A stretch of 59,896 nucleotides of DNA, taken from contig JAZUCL010000018.1 in assembly GCA_045639125.1 (NCBI GenBank), positions 1-59,896 of the forward strand. The letters run 5' to 3'. The stretch comes from JAZUCL01 sp045639125 (GTDB taxonomy: Bacteria; Bacillota; Clostridia; Oscillospirales; QAMX01). A program made the translations under genes and the position numbers. Shown here piece after piece: positions 41,435 through 49,969 of the stretch (position 1 is the stretch's first letter; the number at the start of each line of letters is the position of its first letter). The notes beneath the pieces were generated by a model. It searched no databases. It saw only the letters and a list, made by a program, of their open reading frames with translations, and was not told the DNA's origin.

Positions 41435-42877
41435 CTATTTGACTAATTTTTGTCTAATAATTGCCACTTCTTCTTTAATTTCACCGCTAAAGTATAAGAT
41501 TGCAACGTATAATATGCCGCCAACTATAATTGATATTAAAAGTCCTAAAATATTAGACGGTATAATGTATGCTACAAGGAAAGCACTAATGCCACAAATT
41601 ACTGCAGATATTGTAATACGAATGATGCGTATAAATGGAATTTGGAAAAGCATTATTCTGCGTACACGTAATGCAGAGAGGATAAAGTAAAAACAAAAGG
41701 CAAGCATTGAGCCGAGTGCGGCACCTGAAAAGTCAAGGAGAGGTAAAAGTATTACACTTAAAATCACTTTTACCGCAAGTGCCATAAGTGCATTTTGCAT
41801 AATTGGTTTTGTGTTGCCGTTCATTTCCCAACCTTTAATAGCGTACTCAGTCAGGCCTGTAAAGAACATTGCAAAAGCGGTCAATCCGATTACCGACGCA
41901 CCTATTTCATATCCATCAGCAAACAGAACACGGCTTAAAACTTGTGAAACGCCGCAAAGTCCTGTTGCGGCAGGGAGTGCCACCAGCAGATACAGCCTTG
42001 CTCCTGTACCGACTACAGGTTTTGCTCCCTCAAAACCACTTTTGCGGTATGCCTCAAGGGCAGGTGGATATACAGCACGCATTATACCGACCATAAGCAT
42101 ATTAAATACCGCTGTGGCTATTGAGTTATTTGCCGAATAAATTCCAAAATCTGCATCAAATAGAATAAGTATAAATCTATCTACGAAATTCAAAAGCCCA
42201 ACTGACAAACTTACTCCCAAAAGAGGAAATCCGTAGTCGAAGAATTTCTTCATCATCGGTGACGAGAATCCGTTTAACCGTACAAAATGCGGTAGTTTTA
42301 GAACTGCAACAGCGATAACACCTGCAAGAAGTTCTGACAACATATAACCAAGAACCGCAGGTAAAATACTGTCTGCAGTGCCACCTGATGCCATAAGATA
42401 GCAAGTAAAAAATATCACCAAAGGTTTCGTTACGGCAGACAAAAGTGACAGTATGACGCTTGCAAGACGTTTTCCTGTCTGCACAAGCATATTAAGACAG
42501 ATTTGGTAAATACTTGTGGCAGTGAGCATGGCACACGCCCAAAACCATAGTGTAGTCCCTGTGGCAAGATACACGCCGCCTGCCACCACATAGGCAACAA
42601 GATTGATAACAAGCCACAGTGCCGTTGATGTTGAATAAAATGCACTGTTCTCCCGCTCGTCACCGACATATCTGTTTGTTGCATTACCAAGCCAACCCAT
42701 AAGTAAGAGATATGCAAATACAACTACTGTATTCACAGTGGCAAAATCATCATACGCACTTTTTGTCAAGGCGTGGGTAAGGTATGACAATGTGACAATG
42801 CCGATTGCTCCCTCAAGTATTTTTGACGGCAAAAACATCAGCGTACTACCCCATGTTCCTGAAAATCGCTGTTTCAA
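41435..42877 (-). CDS. Polysaccharide flippase (MATE/MurJ-like, Wzx type)
   Basis: The protein is 480 residues with about 14 membrane helices, ending in a short basic tail. The layout and the KSAYDDFATVNTVVVFAYLLLMGWLGNATNRYV region fit oligosaccharide-lipid flippases of the PST/Wzx group. The start is TTG at 42877 with AAAGGAG 7 nt upstream; the nearest ATG is inside the ribosome-binding region. It is divergent from the glycosyltransferase-CsaB gene, so both probably serve the same wall polysaccharide, here moving its lipid-linked unit outward. Confidence 0.87.
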   Translation of the reverse strand: MKQRFSGTWGSTLMFLPSKILEGAIGIVTLSYLTHALTKSAYDDFATVNTVVVFAYLLLMGWLGNATNRYVGDERENSAFYSTSTALWLVINLVAYVVAGGVYLATGTTLWFWACAMLTATSIYQICLNMLVQTGKRLASVILSLLSAVTKPLVIFFTCYLMASGGTADSILPAVLGYMLSELLAGVIAVAVLKLPHFVRLNGFSSPMMKKFFDYGFPLLGVSLSVGLLNFVDRFILILFDADFGIYSANNSIATAVFNMLMVGIMRAVYPPALEAYRKSGFEGAKPVVGTGARLYLLVALPAATGLCGVSQVLSRVLFADGYEIGASVIGLTAFAMFFTGLTEYAIKGWEMNGNTKPIMQNALMALAVKVILSVILLPLLDFSGAALGSMLAFCFYFILSALRVRRIMLFQIPFIRIIRITISAVICGISAFLVAYIIPSNILGLLISIIVGGILYVAILYFSGEIKEEVAIIRQKLVK

Positions 42878-42930
42878 AGGAAAACTCCTTTCATATTTTA
42901 CTGTCGGGTACGGTTTTTACTTCCCGTCTC

Positions 42931-42959
42931 TTGACCGTAAAAGCGTTATAATATATAAT
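42931..42959 (+). promoter_or_regulatory. Promoter of the GT4-CsaB gene
   Basis: TTGACC (42931-42936), 17 nt, TATAAT (42954-42959). A second overlapping TATAAT is at 42947-42952. Confidence 0.7.
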
Positions 42960-43042
42960 ATCATTATAAACTATTCTAAGCCTTTACACAATGGCGATTT
43001 TCGCTTTTTTTGAATTGGTTTTGAAATGAAAGGATTGATTAA

Positions 43043-45238
43043 ATGAAAATCATCCATCTTATAAGCGGTGGTGACGTTGGCGGTGCAAAAACTCATGTCC
43101 TTACACTACTTAGTGAACTAAAAAAAGAAGCAGAGGTAACACTCGTCTGCTTCTGTGAAGGGCAGTTTGCCGATGATGCTCGCAAATTAGGGATTGACAC
43201 CCTTGTATTTTCCTCTACATTTCGCTCTCTTTCTAAATTACGTCGGCTTTTATCACACTATGACGTTATTCATTGTCATGGTACAAAGGCAAACGTCATT
43301 ATATCGTGCCTTAAGCCGTTTTTGACAGCACCGGTTGTTACAACTATACATAGTGACTATCGTTATGACTATATGGGCAGACCGCTGCGTCAAATAACTT
43401 TTGGTAATGCAAACGCCATTGCACTCCACGCTATTGACTGGTATATTCCTGTATCATCCAATTTACGTGACGTGATGATTGAAACAGGCTATCCTCCACA
43501 GCGTATGCTTAGTGTTAAAAACTCAGTTGATTTTGACACAGTTGACGAGCCTTGCGACAGACAGGAATTTTTCAAAAGATATAACTTTCCTGTAGCCGAC
43601 ACAGACATTGTTGTTGGCTTCGCAGGACGTTTAACGCCTATTAAAGACCTTTCAACTATGCTTCGTGCCGTGGCGATTGCACGAAAGAGTTGTAAAAACC
43701 TCAAACTGTTCTTAGCAGGTGAGGGTGAGGATATGCAAAAACTCAAATCACTTGCCGCAGAACTTGGAATTTCAGATGCGGTATGCTTTGGCGGTTGGCT
43801 TCAAAATGCTCGTGAGATGTTTTCGTGCGTTGACATATCTGCAATGAGTTCAAAAAGTGAGGGCTTCCCCTACGCTATATTGGAGGGTGTCATATACAAA
43901 AAAGCGACGGTATCATCTCGTGTCGGCGGTATTCCTGACCTTATAGAAGATGAGCAGACAGGCTTTTTATTCCCTCCAGGTGACGCCGATGCACTTGCTG
44001 AAATTTTTGTACGTCTTGTAACCGACAGTGCCCTTCGTATTCGTCTTGGTGAGGCGGTATACGAAAAGGCAAAGAAAGAATATTCTCTTTCTGCCATGCG
44101 ATGCGACCAACTTGAAATCTACAGCATGATGTTATCACATAACAAACGTCCAAAACGTGACGGAATAGTCATCTGCGGTGCTTATGGTAAAGGAAACGCA
44201 GGCGATGATGCTATTTTGGAAGCAATTATTTCTGAAATGCGTAGCATTGATAATAATATGCCAATTACAGTTATGTCCAAAAGCCCAAAGACAACCCGTC
44301 TTGAGCACCGTGTAGATTCCATATTCACTTTCAATATACCGAAGATGATGTCGGTATTCCGCCGTGCAAAACTCTACATCAACGGCGGTGGATCTCTAAT
44401 CCAAGACGTTACATCTTCAAGAAGTCTGTACTTTTATCTATCTACTTTGAAAATGGCAAAAAAACTTGGCTGCAATGTTATGATGTACGGCTGTGGTATC
44501 GGACCGCTTCGCCATGACTTTAACGCTCGTGTTGCCACAAAAGTTCTTAATAAATATGTAGATACCATTACTCTCCGTGAAGATGAGTCCCTTAATACAC
44601 TCCGCTCAATGCAAGTCAATGGCCCTCAAATTTTCATGACAGCAGACCCTGCCTTGACACTTAAACCGTCAAGCAATAAGAGAATAGAAGAGATTATGAA
44701 AAAGGAACAGTTGACGACTACACATCCTATGCTCTGTCTGTCAATGCGTCCATGGGACGGCTTTGAAGATATTGCACAGGCAGTTGCTTACTGTGCAGAT
44801 TATGCATGGGACACTTATGGTTTGGAAACTGTACTTCTTCCTATCGAATTGCCTCGTGACTTGCCTGCCGCTGAACGTGTTGCATCGTATATGCGTCACA
44901 CTCCCCATATCGTACGTACACGCTATACAGCCAGTGAAACCATAGGCATAATGTCAAAAATGCGTGCAGTTATCGCTATGCGTCTTCACGCCCTTGTATT
45001 TGCCGCTACTACCGGTGTACCGATTGCAGGTATTGCATACGACAAAAAAGTACGTGGCTTTGTAGAGTACTTAGGTCAATCCCTTTGTACATCTATTGAT
45101 GAGGCAACAAGAGAAAAACTGTGTGGATTTGTAGATTCGTTGGTGGCAATGCCACCCGATGCCCTTTGTGAAAATGCAGACAGATTGCGTGCTTTAGAGG
45201 CAATCAACGTAGTAAAGGCAGAAAATCTTCTTGTATAA
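43043..45238 (+). CDS. Fused GT4 glycosyltransferase - CsaB polysaccharide pyruvyltransferase
   Basis: The protein is 731 residues in two enzymes. Residues 1-370 form a GT-B glycosyltransferase family 4 domain (HLISGGDVGGAKTHV, VVGFAGRLTPIKDL, SSKSEGFPYAILEG). From about 375 the chain continues as a polysaccharide pyruvyl transferase (ICGAYGKGNAGDDAIL, YINGGGSLIQD, AMRLHALVFAATTGVP), the CsaB group. CsaB adds pyruvate to the secondary wall polymer that SLH domains bind. The VWA/SLH protein at 32932-38670 is thus a likely client. No frameshift is visible at the junction. AAAGGAT precedes the ATG. rimM follows after 27 nt, so they may be cotranscribed. Confidence 0.92.
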   Translation: MKIIHLISGGDVGGAKTHVLTLLSELKKEAEVTLVCFCEGQFADDARKLGIDTLVFSSTFRSLSKLRRLLSHYDVIHCHGTKANVIISCLKPFLTAPVVTTIHSDYRYDYMGRPLRQITFGNANAIALHAIDWYIPVSSNLRDVMIETGYPPQRMLSVKNSVDFDTVDEPCDRQEFFKRYNFPVADTDIVVGFAGRLTPIKDLSTMLRAVAIARKSCKNLKLFLAGEGEDMQKLKSLAAELGISDAVCFGGWLQNAREMFSCVDISAMSSKSEGFPYAILEGVIYKKATVSSRVGGIPDLIEDEQTGFLFPPGDADALAEIFVRLVTDSALRIRLGEAVYEKAKKEYSLSAMRCDQLEIYSMMLSHNKRPKRDGIVICGAYGKGNAGDDAILEAIISEMRSIDNNMPITVMSKSPKTTRLEHRVDSIFTFNIPKMMSVFRRAKLYINGGGSLIQDVTSSRSLYFYLSTLKMAKKLGCNVMMYGCGIGPLRHDFNARVATKVLNKYVDTITLREDESLNTLRSMQVNGPQIFMTADPALTLKPSSNKRIEEIMKKEQLTTTHPMLCLSMRPWDGFEDIAQAVAYCADYAWDTYGLETVLLPIELPRDLPAAERVASYMRHTPHIVRTRYTASETIGIMSKMRAVIAMRLHALVFAATTGVPIAGIAYDKKVRGFVEYLGQSLCTSIDEATREKLCGFVDSLVAMPPDALCENADRLRALEAINVVKAENLLV

Positions 45239-45265
45239 CTTTGTCACACAGAAAGGATAAAAACT

Positions 45266-45766
45266 ATGAAGCAATATATGGAAACAGGAAAAATCGTCAA
45301 CACTCATGGTATTCGTGGCGAGTTGAAAGTTGAGGCATGGAGTGACTGTCCTGAATTTCTCTTGGAACTTGAGCGTGTATATATCGACAAGGTAGAATAT
45401 ACAGTTGAAAATTCAAGAGTTCATCAAAATTTTGTACTGATGAAACTTTCAGGAATTGACTCTATTGACGATGCAATGAGATACAAAAACAAAGTTATAT
45501 TTTTTGACCGTGACGATATAGAATTGGAAGATGACGCATACTATATCCAAGATTTACTTGGTTTTTCAGTGTACGATATTCGTCAGAATAAAATAATTGG
45601 AAAACTGACAAATGTGGAAGAATACCCCGCAAGTACAATGTATATTGTAAAAAAGGACGGCGTAACTCACATGATTCCACAAGTGTTTCTTAAAGAGATT
45701 GACATTGAAAAAAGTACGGTTACCATTGAAACCATTGAAGGCTTAGGCGAGGTAGAAAATGAGTAA
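45266..45766 (+). CDS. rimM: 16S rRNA processing protein
   Basis: The protein is 166 residues. RimM binds the 30S head and aids maturation of 16S rRNA. Seen are the N-terminal RimM barrel (TGKIVNTHGIRGELKVEAWSD) and a C-terminal PRC-barrel (YYIQDLLGFSVYD...NVEEYPASTMYIV), with MIPQVFLKEIDIEKSTVTI as the ending. AAAGGAT precedes the ATG. It overlaps trmD by 8 nt, the usual pairing, though the usual rpsP neighbour is absent upstream. Confidence 0.95.
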   Translation: MKQYMETGKIVNTHGIRGELKVEAWSDCPEFLLELERVYIDKVEYTVENSRVHQNFVLMKLSGIDSIDDAMRYKNKVIFFDRDDIELEDDAYYIQDLLGFSVYDIRQNKIIGKLTNVEEYPASTMYIVKKDGVTHMIPQVFLKEIDIEKSTVTIETIEGLGEVENE

Positions 45767-46532
45767 TGTACAGATGAAAATTGATATTATGACGCTTTTT
45801 CCCGACATGGTAGACGGCGTAATGCACTCATCCATTATGGGCAGAGCGATGCAAAGAGGTCTTATTGACATAAAAAGTACAAATATCCGTGACTTTGCTC
45901 CAAGCCGTAACCGCCGTACAGACGATTATCCATACGGTGGTGGAAAAGGACTCGTTATGCTTGCAGAGCCTCTTTACCAGTGTCATAAGCACTTATGCGG
46001 TGATGCACATATCCACACAGTTTTAATGAGTCCCCAAGGAAAAACTTTCGATCAAGAAAAGGCAAAAGAACTTCTTGAAAAAAAACACATCATTTTAGTC
46101 TGCGGTCACTACGAGGGTATTGATGAGCGTTTTATTGACGAATGTATTGACGAGGAGTTGTCAATAGGTGACTTTGTTTTAACAGGCGGAGAAATACCTG
46201 CTATGGCTATGGCAGACTGTATCTGTCGAATGGTACCCGGTGTGCTTAGTGAGGAAACATGCTTCACAGAGGAAAGCCATTGGTCTGGCGTACTTGAATA
46301 CCCTCAGTATACACGACCTGAGGAATGGCGAGGTCGCCGTGTTCCTGAAGTGCTTTTGTCAGGACACCACGCCAATATCAAAAAATGGCAGCGTAAACAG
46401 GCATTGTTACGCACACAATTAAGACGTCCTGAAATGCTCAACAAAGCAGAATTAAGTCACGATGATGCTGATTTTTTGGCAGAATTATCTCTGCGTCTTT
46501 CACGAGACGAGGACATAACGGAATCTGTATAA
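45759..46532 (+). CDS. trmD: tRNA (guanine-N1)-methyltransferase
   Basis: The protein is 257 residues. TrmD methylates G37 of tRNAs with S-adenosylmethionine bound in a trefoil knot. Motifs are DIMTLFPDMVD, NIRDFAPSRNRRTDDYPYGGGKGLVM, CGHYEGIDERFIDECIDEELSIGDFVLTGGE (knot) and HHANIKKWQRKQAL. The start at 45759 overlaps the end of rimM; a second ATG at 45774 (MKIDIM) is the alternative. Full length for the family. Confidence 0.97.
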   Translation: MSNVQMKIDIMTLFPDMVDGVMHSSIMGRAMQRGLIDIKSTNIRDFAPSRNRRTDDYPYGGGKGLVMLAEPLYQCHKHLCGDAHIHTVLMSPQGKTFDQEKAKELLEKKHIILVCGHYEGIDERFIDECIDEELSIGDFVLTGGEIPAMAMADCICRMVPGVLSEETCFTEESHWSGVLEYPQYTRPEEWRGRRVPEVLLSGHHANIKKWQRKQALLRTQLRRPEMLNKAELSHDDADFLAELSLRLSRDEDITESV

Positions 46533-46560
46533 CTTTTACCGATATGTAACTATTTTGTCA

Positions 46561-46589
46561 TTGTATACGTCTGTTATTCGTGATATATT
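46561..46589 (+). promoter_or_regulatory. Promoter of the nfeD-flotillin operon
   Basis: TTGTAT (46561-46566), 17 nt, TATATT (46584-46589), 32 nt before the start codon. Confidence 0.5.
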
Positions 46590-46620
46590 AAGGTCGTAAA
46601 AAACAAAAAGGAGGCGTACC

Positions 46621-47250
46621 ATGAGCGAATTTTGGAACACACTGTCCCTTGTGCAAAAAGTTTTCTATTTTATTGCCGTTCCTTCAACTGCAATTTTAAT
46701 TTTTCAGACTATTTTGACAGTTATCGGATTTGGTAATAACGAACTTGACGATTCAACGTCCTTCGACAGTGGTGACTTTTCAGATACAGAGTTTGACATA
46801 GACGGTCCTGACGGTGACCCTGTAACTGAAAGCGGTTTTCGTCTTTTTACAATCAAAGGCCTTGTAGCGTTCTTTGCAATCTTCGGCTGGACCGGCATTG
46901 TAATTCTTGCAAATGGCGGTACAACTCTTACAGCGTCACTCGTAGCCTTTGTGGCGGGTCTTGCCGCAATGGCAGCCGTCGGTGCGATTCTCTATTCCTT
47001 TTCAAAACTTGAGGCTGACGGAACACTTAATGTCCGTAACGCAGTCGGCCATACTGCCACAGTTTATATCCCAATCCTTCCAAACAGAAAACCCGGTGGT
47101 AAAGTTCAACTGATACTACAAGAACAACTGCGTGAATTGCCCGCCGTCACTGACTCTGCTGAAATCATTCCTTACGGAACATCTGTAACAGTCGTATCCG
47201 TGGATAAAAATGACGTACTTGTTGTATCCCCGATCAAAGTAAACGTATAA
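46621..47250 (+). CDS. NfeD-like membrane protein
   Basis: The protein is 209 residues: one N-terminal membrane helix, an acidic Asp/Ser-rich loop (NNELDDSTSFDSGDFSDTEFD), two more helices (about 75-125) and a C-terminal OB-fold (NAVGHTATVYIPI...GTSVTVVSVDKNDVLVVSPI). This is the YuaF-type NfeD arrangement that pairs with flotillin in membrane microdomains. GGAGG precedes the ATG and flotillin follows after 32 nt. Confidence 0.9.
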   Translation: MSEFWNTLSLVQKVFYFIAVPSTAILIFQTILTVIGFGNNELDDSTSFDSGDFSDTEFDIDGPDGDPVTESGFRLFTIKGLVAFFAIFGWTGIVILANGGTTLTASLVAFVAGLAAMAAVGAILYSFSKLEADGTLNVRNAVGHTATVYIPILPNRKPGGKVQLILQEQLRELPAVTDSAEIIPYGTSVTVVSVDKNDVLVVSPIKVNV

Positions 47251-47282
47251 ACAAAAATACATAAAATAATGGAGGTAAATCT

Positions 47283-48701
47283 ATGGAACCTTTAGTTCTC
47301 GTCACAGTTATAGCACTTATTCTCTTCTCCCTGTTAATTCTCTTTTTCTCCCGATACAAAAAATGTCCGTCCGATAAGATTATGGTAGTCTACGGTAATG
47401 TTGGCAAGAACGCACAAGGTGCGGCTCGTACAGCCAAGTGTATCCACGGCGGTGCGGCTTTCGTTTGGCCTGTTATCCAGTCCTACGAATTTATGAGTCT
47501 TACTCCCATTTCCATTGAAGTTGCACTTCGCAGTGCATTGTCAAAGCAGAATATCCGTATTGACGTACCATCTCGGTTTACAGTAGGTATCTCCACCGAG
47601 CCCGGTATCATGCAAAATGCGGCAGTTCGTCTGCTCGGACTGAAGATGACGGCCATTGAAGAGATTGCAAAGGATATTCTGTTCGGTCAACTTCGTCTTG
47701 TAGTTGCAACTATGGATATTGAGGAAATCAATACCGACCGTGACAAGTTCCTTGAAGCAATTTCCGCAAACGTAGAAACAGAACTTAATAAAATCGGTCT
47801 TCGTCTTATCAACGTAAACGTAACCGACATCAACGACGAGTCAGGATACATTGAGGCTCTCGGTAAGGAAGCAGCGGCTAAGGCAATAAACGATGCGAAG
47901 AAGAATGTTGCCGAGAAGAACCGTGACGGTTCCATCGGTGAGGCAAACGCACAGCGTGACCAACGTATCGAAGTTGCAAGTGCAAACTCCAAGGCAATCG
48001 AGGGTGAAAACACCGCAAAGATTGCAGTTGCTCAGTCTGAAGCATTACGCCGTGAGCGTGAGGCTGAAGCACTCAGAAGTGCAACCGCAGCAGAGAAAGT
48101 TCAAGCGGCTAAGGCAATGGAAGAGGCATACTCTGCACAGAAAGATGCAGAACTTGCTCGTGCAGCACGTGAGCGTGCAACTCAAGAGGCTGACGTACTT
48201 GTTAAGGCTGAAATTGAAAAACGCCGTATTGAAATTGCCGCAGAAGCAGAAGCAGAGCAGGCTCGCCGTATAGCACGAGGTGAGGCAGATGCTATCTTTG
48301 CTGAAATGGAAGCAAAGGCACGAGGTTTACAAGAAATGCTTTCTGCACAGGCAAAGGGCTTTGAAGATATTATTGCAGCAGCAGGCGGCAACGCAAACGA
48401 TGCACTTCGCATGATGATCGCCGACAAGTTAGAAAACCTTGTTCGTACCCAAGTTGATGCAATCTCAAATCTCAAAATTGACAAAGTTACTGTCTGGGAC
48501 AACGGCGGCAACGGTGATAAGACAGCAACGGCGAATTTTGTGTCAGGAATGATGAAATCAATCCCTCCCATGCAAGAACTATTCGACATGGCAGGCATGA
48601 ATCTCCCTGAATTTTTAGGCAAGCCTAAGACTGACACAGTATTAACTTCAGATACTGCCGTAGAGGCAAATGTAGTTGAGAATACTGACACAGTCGAATA
48701 G
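47283..48701 (+). CDS. floT: Flotillin (SPFH-domain membrane scaffold)
   Basis: The protein is 472 residues. After one membrane segment (LVLVTVIALILFSLLILFF) comes an SPFH domain (about 40-200: KIMVVYGNVGKNAQGAARTAKCIHGG, FTVGISTEPGIMQNAAVRLLG). A long Ala/Glu/Arg-rich coiled coil follows (about 215-370, with repeated AEAE..AR units), then a short C-terminal tail (QELFDMAGMNLPEFLG). Flotillins organise functional membrane microdomains. The gene order NfeD-flotillin matches the yuaF-floT operon of Bacillus. A terminator at 48714-48750 closes the operon. Confidence 0.95.
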   Translation: MEPLVLVTVIALILFSLLILFFSRYKKCPSDKIMVVYGNVGKNAQGAARTAKCIHGGAAFVWPVIQSYEFMSLTPISIEVALRSALSKQNIRIDVPSRFTVGISTEPGIMQNAAVRLLGLKMTAIEEIAKDILFGQLRLVVATMDIEEINTDRDKFLEAISANVETELNKIGLRLINVNVTDINDESGYIEALGKEAAAKAINDAKKNVAEKNRDGSIGEANAQRDQRIEVASANSKAIEGENTAKIAVAQSEALRREREAEALRSATAAEKVQAAKAMEEAYSAQKDAELARAARERATQEADVLVKAEIEKRRIEIAAEAEAEQARRIARGEADAIFAEMEAKARGLQEMLSAQAKGFEDIIAAAGGNANDALRMMIADKLENLVRTQVDAISNLKIDKVTVWDNGGNGDKTATANFVSGMMKSIPPMQELFDMAGMNLPEFLGKPKTDTVLTSDTAVEANVVENTDTVE

Positions 48702-48713
48702 TAAATCAAAATC

Positions 48714-48750
48714 TTCTCCCTCCCTATTTTTTCGGGAGGGAGATTTTCTT
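48714..48750 (+). terminator. Terminator after flotillin
   Basis: Stem TCTCCCTCCC/GGGAGGGAGA with a 9-nt loop, followed by TTTTCTTTATTT. Confidence 0.88.
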
Positions 48751-48841
48751 TATTTCATTTACGTAAAACACTTCAAAAATCCACGAAATACGCAGATATT
48801 CTTAGCAAACGAGAGATAAATCAATTCATTCATTTTTCAAA

Positions 48842-48858
48842 GGTCAAAGAAAGTCAAA
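48842..48858. promoter_or_regulatory. CtsR box 1
   Basis: Direct heptads GGTCAAA and AGTCAAA separated by GAA, the CtsR operator pattern. It lies just upstream of the -35 hexamer. Confidence 0.9.
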
Positions 48859-48865
48859 ATCAAAG

Positions 48866-48894
48866 TTGATATAAATAATCTTTAGGTGTATACT
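48866..48894 (+). promoter_or_regulatory. Promoter of the ctsR operon
   Basis: TTGATA (48866-48871), 17 nt, TATACT (48889-48894), flanked by the two CtsR boxes. Confidence 0.85.
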
Positions 48895-48904
48895 GTAGCC
48901 ATAA

Positions 48905-48921
48905 GGTCAAAGAAAGTCAAA
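48905..48921. promoter_or_regulatory. CtsR box 2
   Basis: GGTCAAA-GAA-AGTCAAA, an identical 17-mer to box 1, placed at the transcription start. Binding of CtsR to both boxes would bracket the promoter. Confidence 0.9.
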
Positions 48922-48945
48922 GTCAATTTTGAAAGGATTGGTTCT

Positions 48946-49422
48946 ATGCGACTTAGTGATTTAATTGCCGATTTTATTCTAAGTGGTTTGTCTGATGGTG
49001 GTGAAGTAGAGTTACAGCGAAGCGAACTTGCTGACCGCTTTAATTGTGTGCCAAGTCAGATAAATTACGTTATTTCCACTCGATTTGCCCCTGAACATGG
49101 CTACCTTGTGGAGTCACGTCGTGGCGGTGGCGGATACATTCGTATATCCCGCCTTGAAACTGATAGACCCAGTGTGCTTATGCATACGGTCAATGCCATT
49201 GGCGACAGCCTTAGTTTTCGTTCTGCAGTTGTCTTTATACAAAATCTGTTGTCTTATGGTGCTATCTCTGAGGAAAATGGTAAACTTATTTTATCAGCAG
49301 TATCGGAAACAGCACTTGCTTCTGCTGACGTAACTATCCGTCCACGTCTGCGTGCGTCAATTATGAAACAATGTCTGCTCAGTTTACCCAAATATATGCA
49401 TAATTCAACAAATACTAAATGA
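48946..49422 (+). CDS. ctsR: Heat-shock repressor CtsR
   Basis: The protein is 158 residues and represses clp genes until it is inactivated on heat or disulfide stress. Winged-helix DNA-binding residues are within ELQRSELADRFNCVPSQINYVISTRF and the glycine wing is SRRGGGGYIRI. The C-terminal dimerisation domain ends near LPKYM. I use the ATG at 48946 with AAAGGAT upstream; the longer frame would start inside CtsR box 2. First gene of the ctsR-mcsA-mcsB-clpC operon and autoregulated through the two boxes. Confidence 0.97.
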   Translation: MRLSDLIADFILSGLSDGGEVELQRSELADRFNCVPSQINYVISTRFAPEHGYLVESRRGGGGYIRISRLETDRPSVLMHTVNAIGDSLSFRSAVVFIQNLLSYGAISEENGKLILSAVSETALASADVTIRPRLRASIMKQCLLSLPKYMHNSTNTK

Positions 49423-49445
49423 TATAATATAGTGAGGTGTTTTAT

Positions 49446-49949
49446 ATGCTGTGTGATAAATGTCAAAAAAACAATGGGACAATATATATAAAGAGTATTG
49501 TCAACAATAAGGTACACGAATTACATCTGTGTCCTGAATGTGCCAACATGTTAGGGTATAGCGAAACTCTTGACAATCCATTTCATGCTTTTGGTGCTTT
49601 TGATCCGTTTACTAACCTCTTTGCAGTTTCGCCAAGACAAGAAAATAGTAAAAAAATCGTGCGTTGCAGTGTATGTAACACCGATATAACAGATATTCGC
49701 AGAACCGGACGTGTCGGCTGTGCCCATTGTTATACCCTTTTCAACTCGACAATGGAGCCAATTATTAAGAAAATACATGGCTCTGCTGTTCATACCGGCA
49801 GTATTCCAAAATCTGCAGGAGCAAAACTGTCTGCAAAGCGAATATTGGACGAAAAGCGAGAGAAACTTCGCAATGCCGTAAGTAATGAAGATTACGAAAC
49901 AGCGGCAAAACTTCGTGATGAAATTCGCAATTTGGAAGCGAATGAGTAA
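49446..49949 (+). CDS. mcsA: McsA, activator of protein arginine kinase McsB
   Basis: The protein is 167 residues. Four CxxC pairs (CDKC, CPEC, CSVC, CAHC) bind zinc, and a C-terminal UVR motif (EDYETAAKLRDEIRNLE) contacts ClpC/McsB. McsA stimulates McsB kinase activity and adaptor function. I use the ATG at 49446 with GTGAGG at a good distance; GTG at 49437 overlaps the ribosome-binding site. Second gene of the operon. Confidence 0.96.
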   Translation: MLCDKCQKNNGTIYIKSIVNNKVHELHLCPECANMLGYSETLDNPFHAFGAFDPFTNLFAVSPRQENSKKIVRCSVCNTDITDIRRTGRVGCAHCYTLFNSTMEPIIKKIHGSAVHTGSIPKSAGAKLSAKRILDEKREKLRNAVSNEDYETAAKLRDEIRNLEANE

Positions 49950-49969
49950 CGGCAGAAAGGGGAATATTT

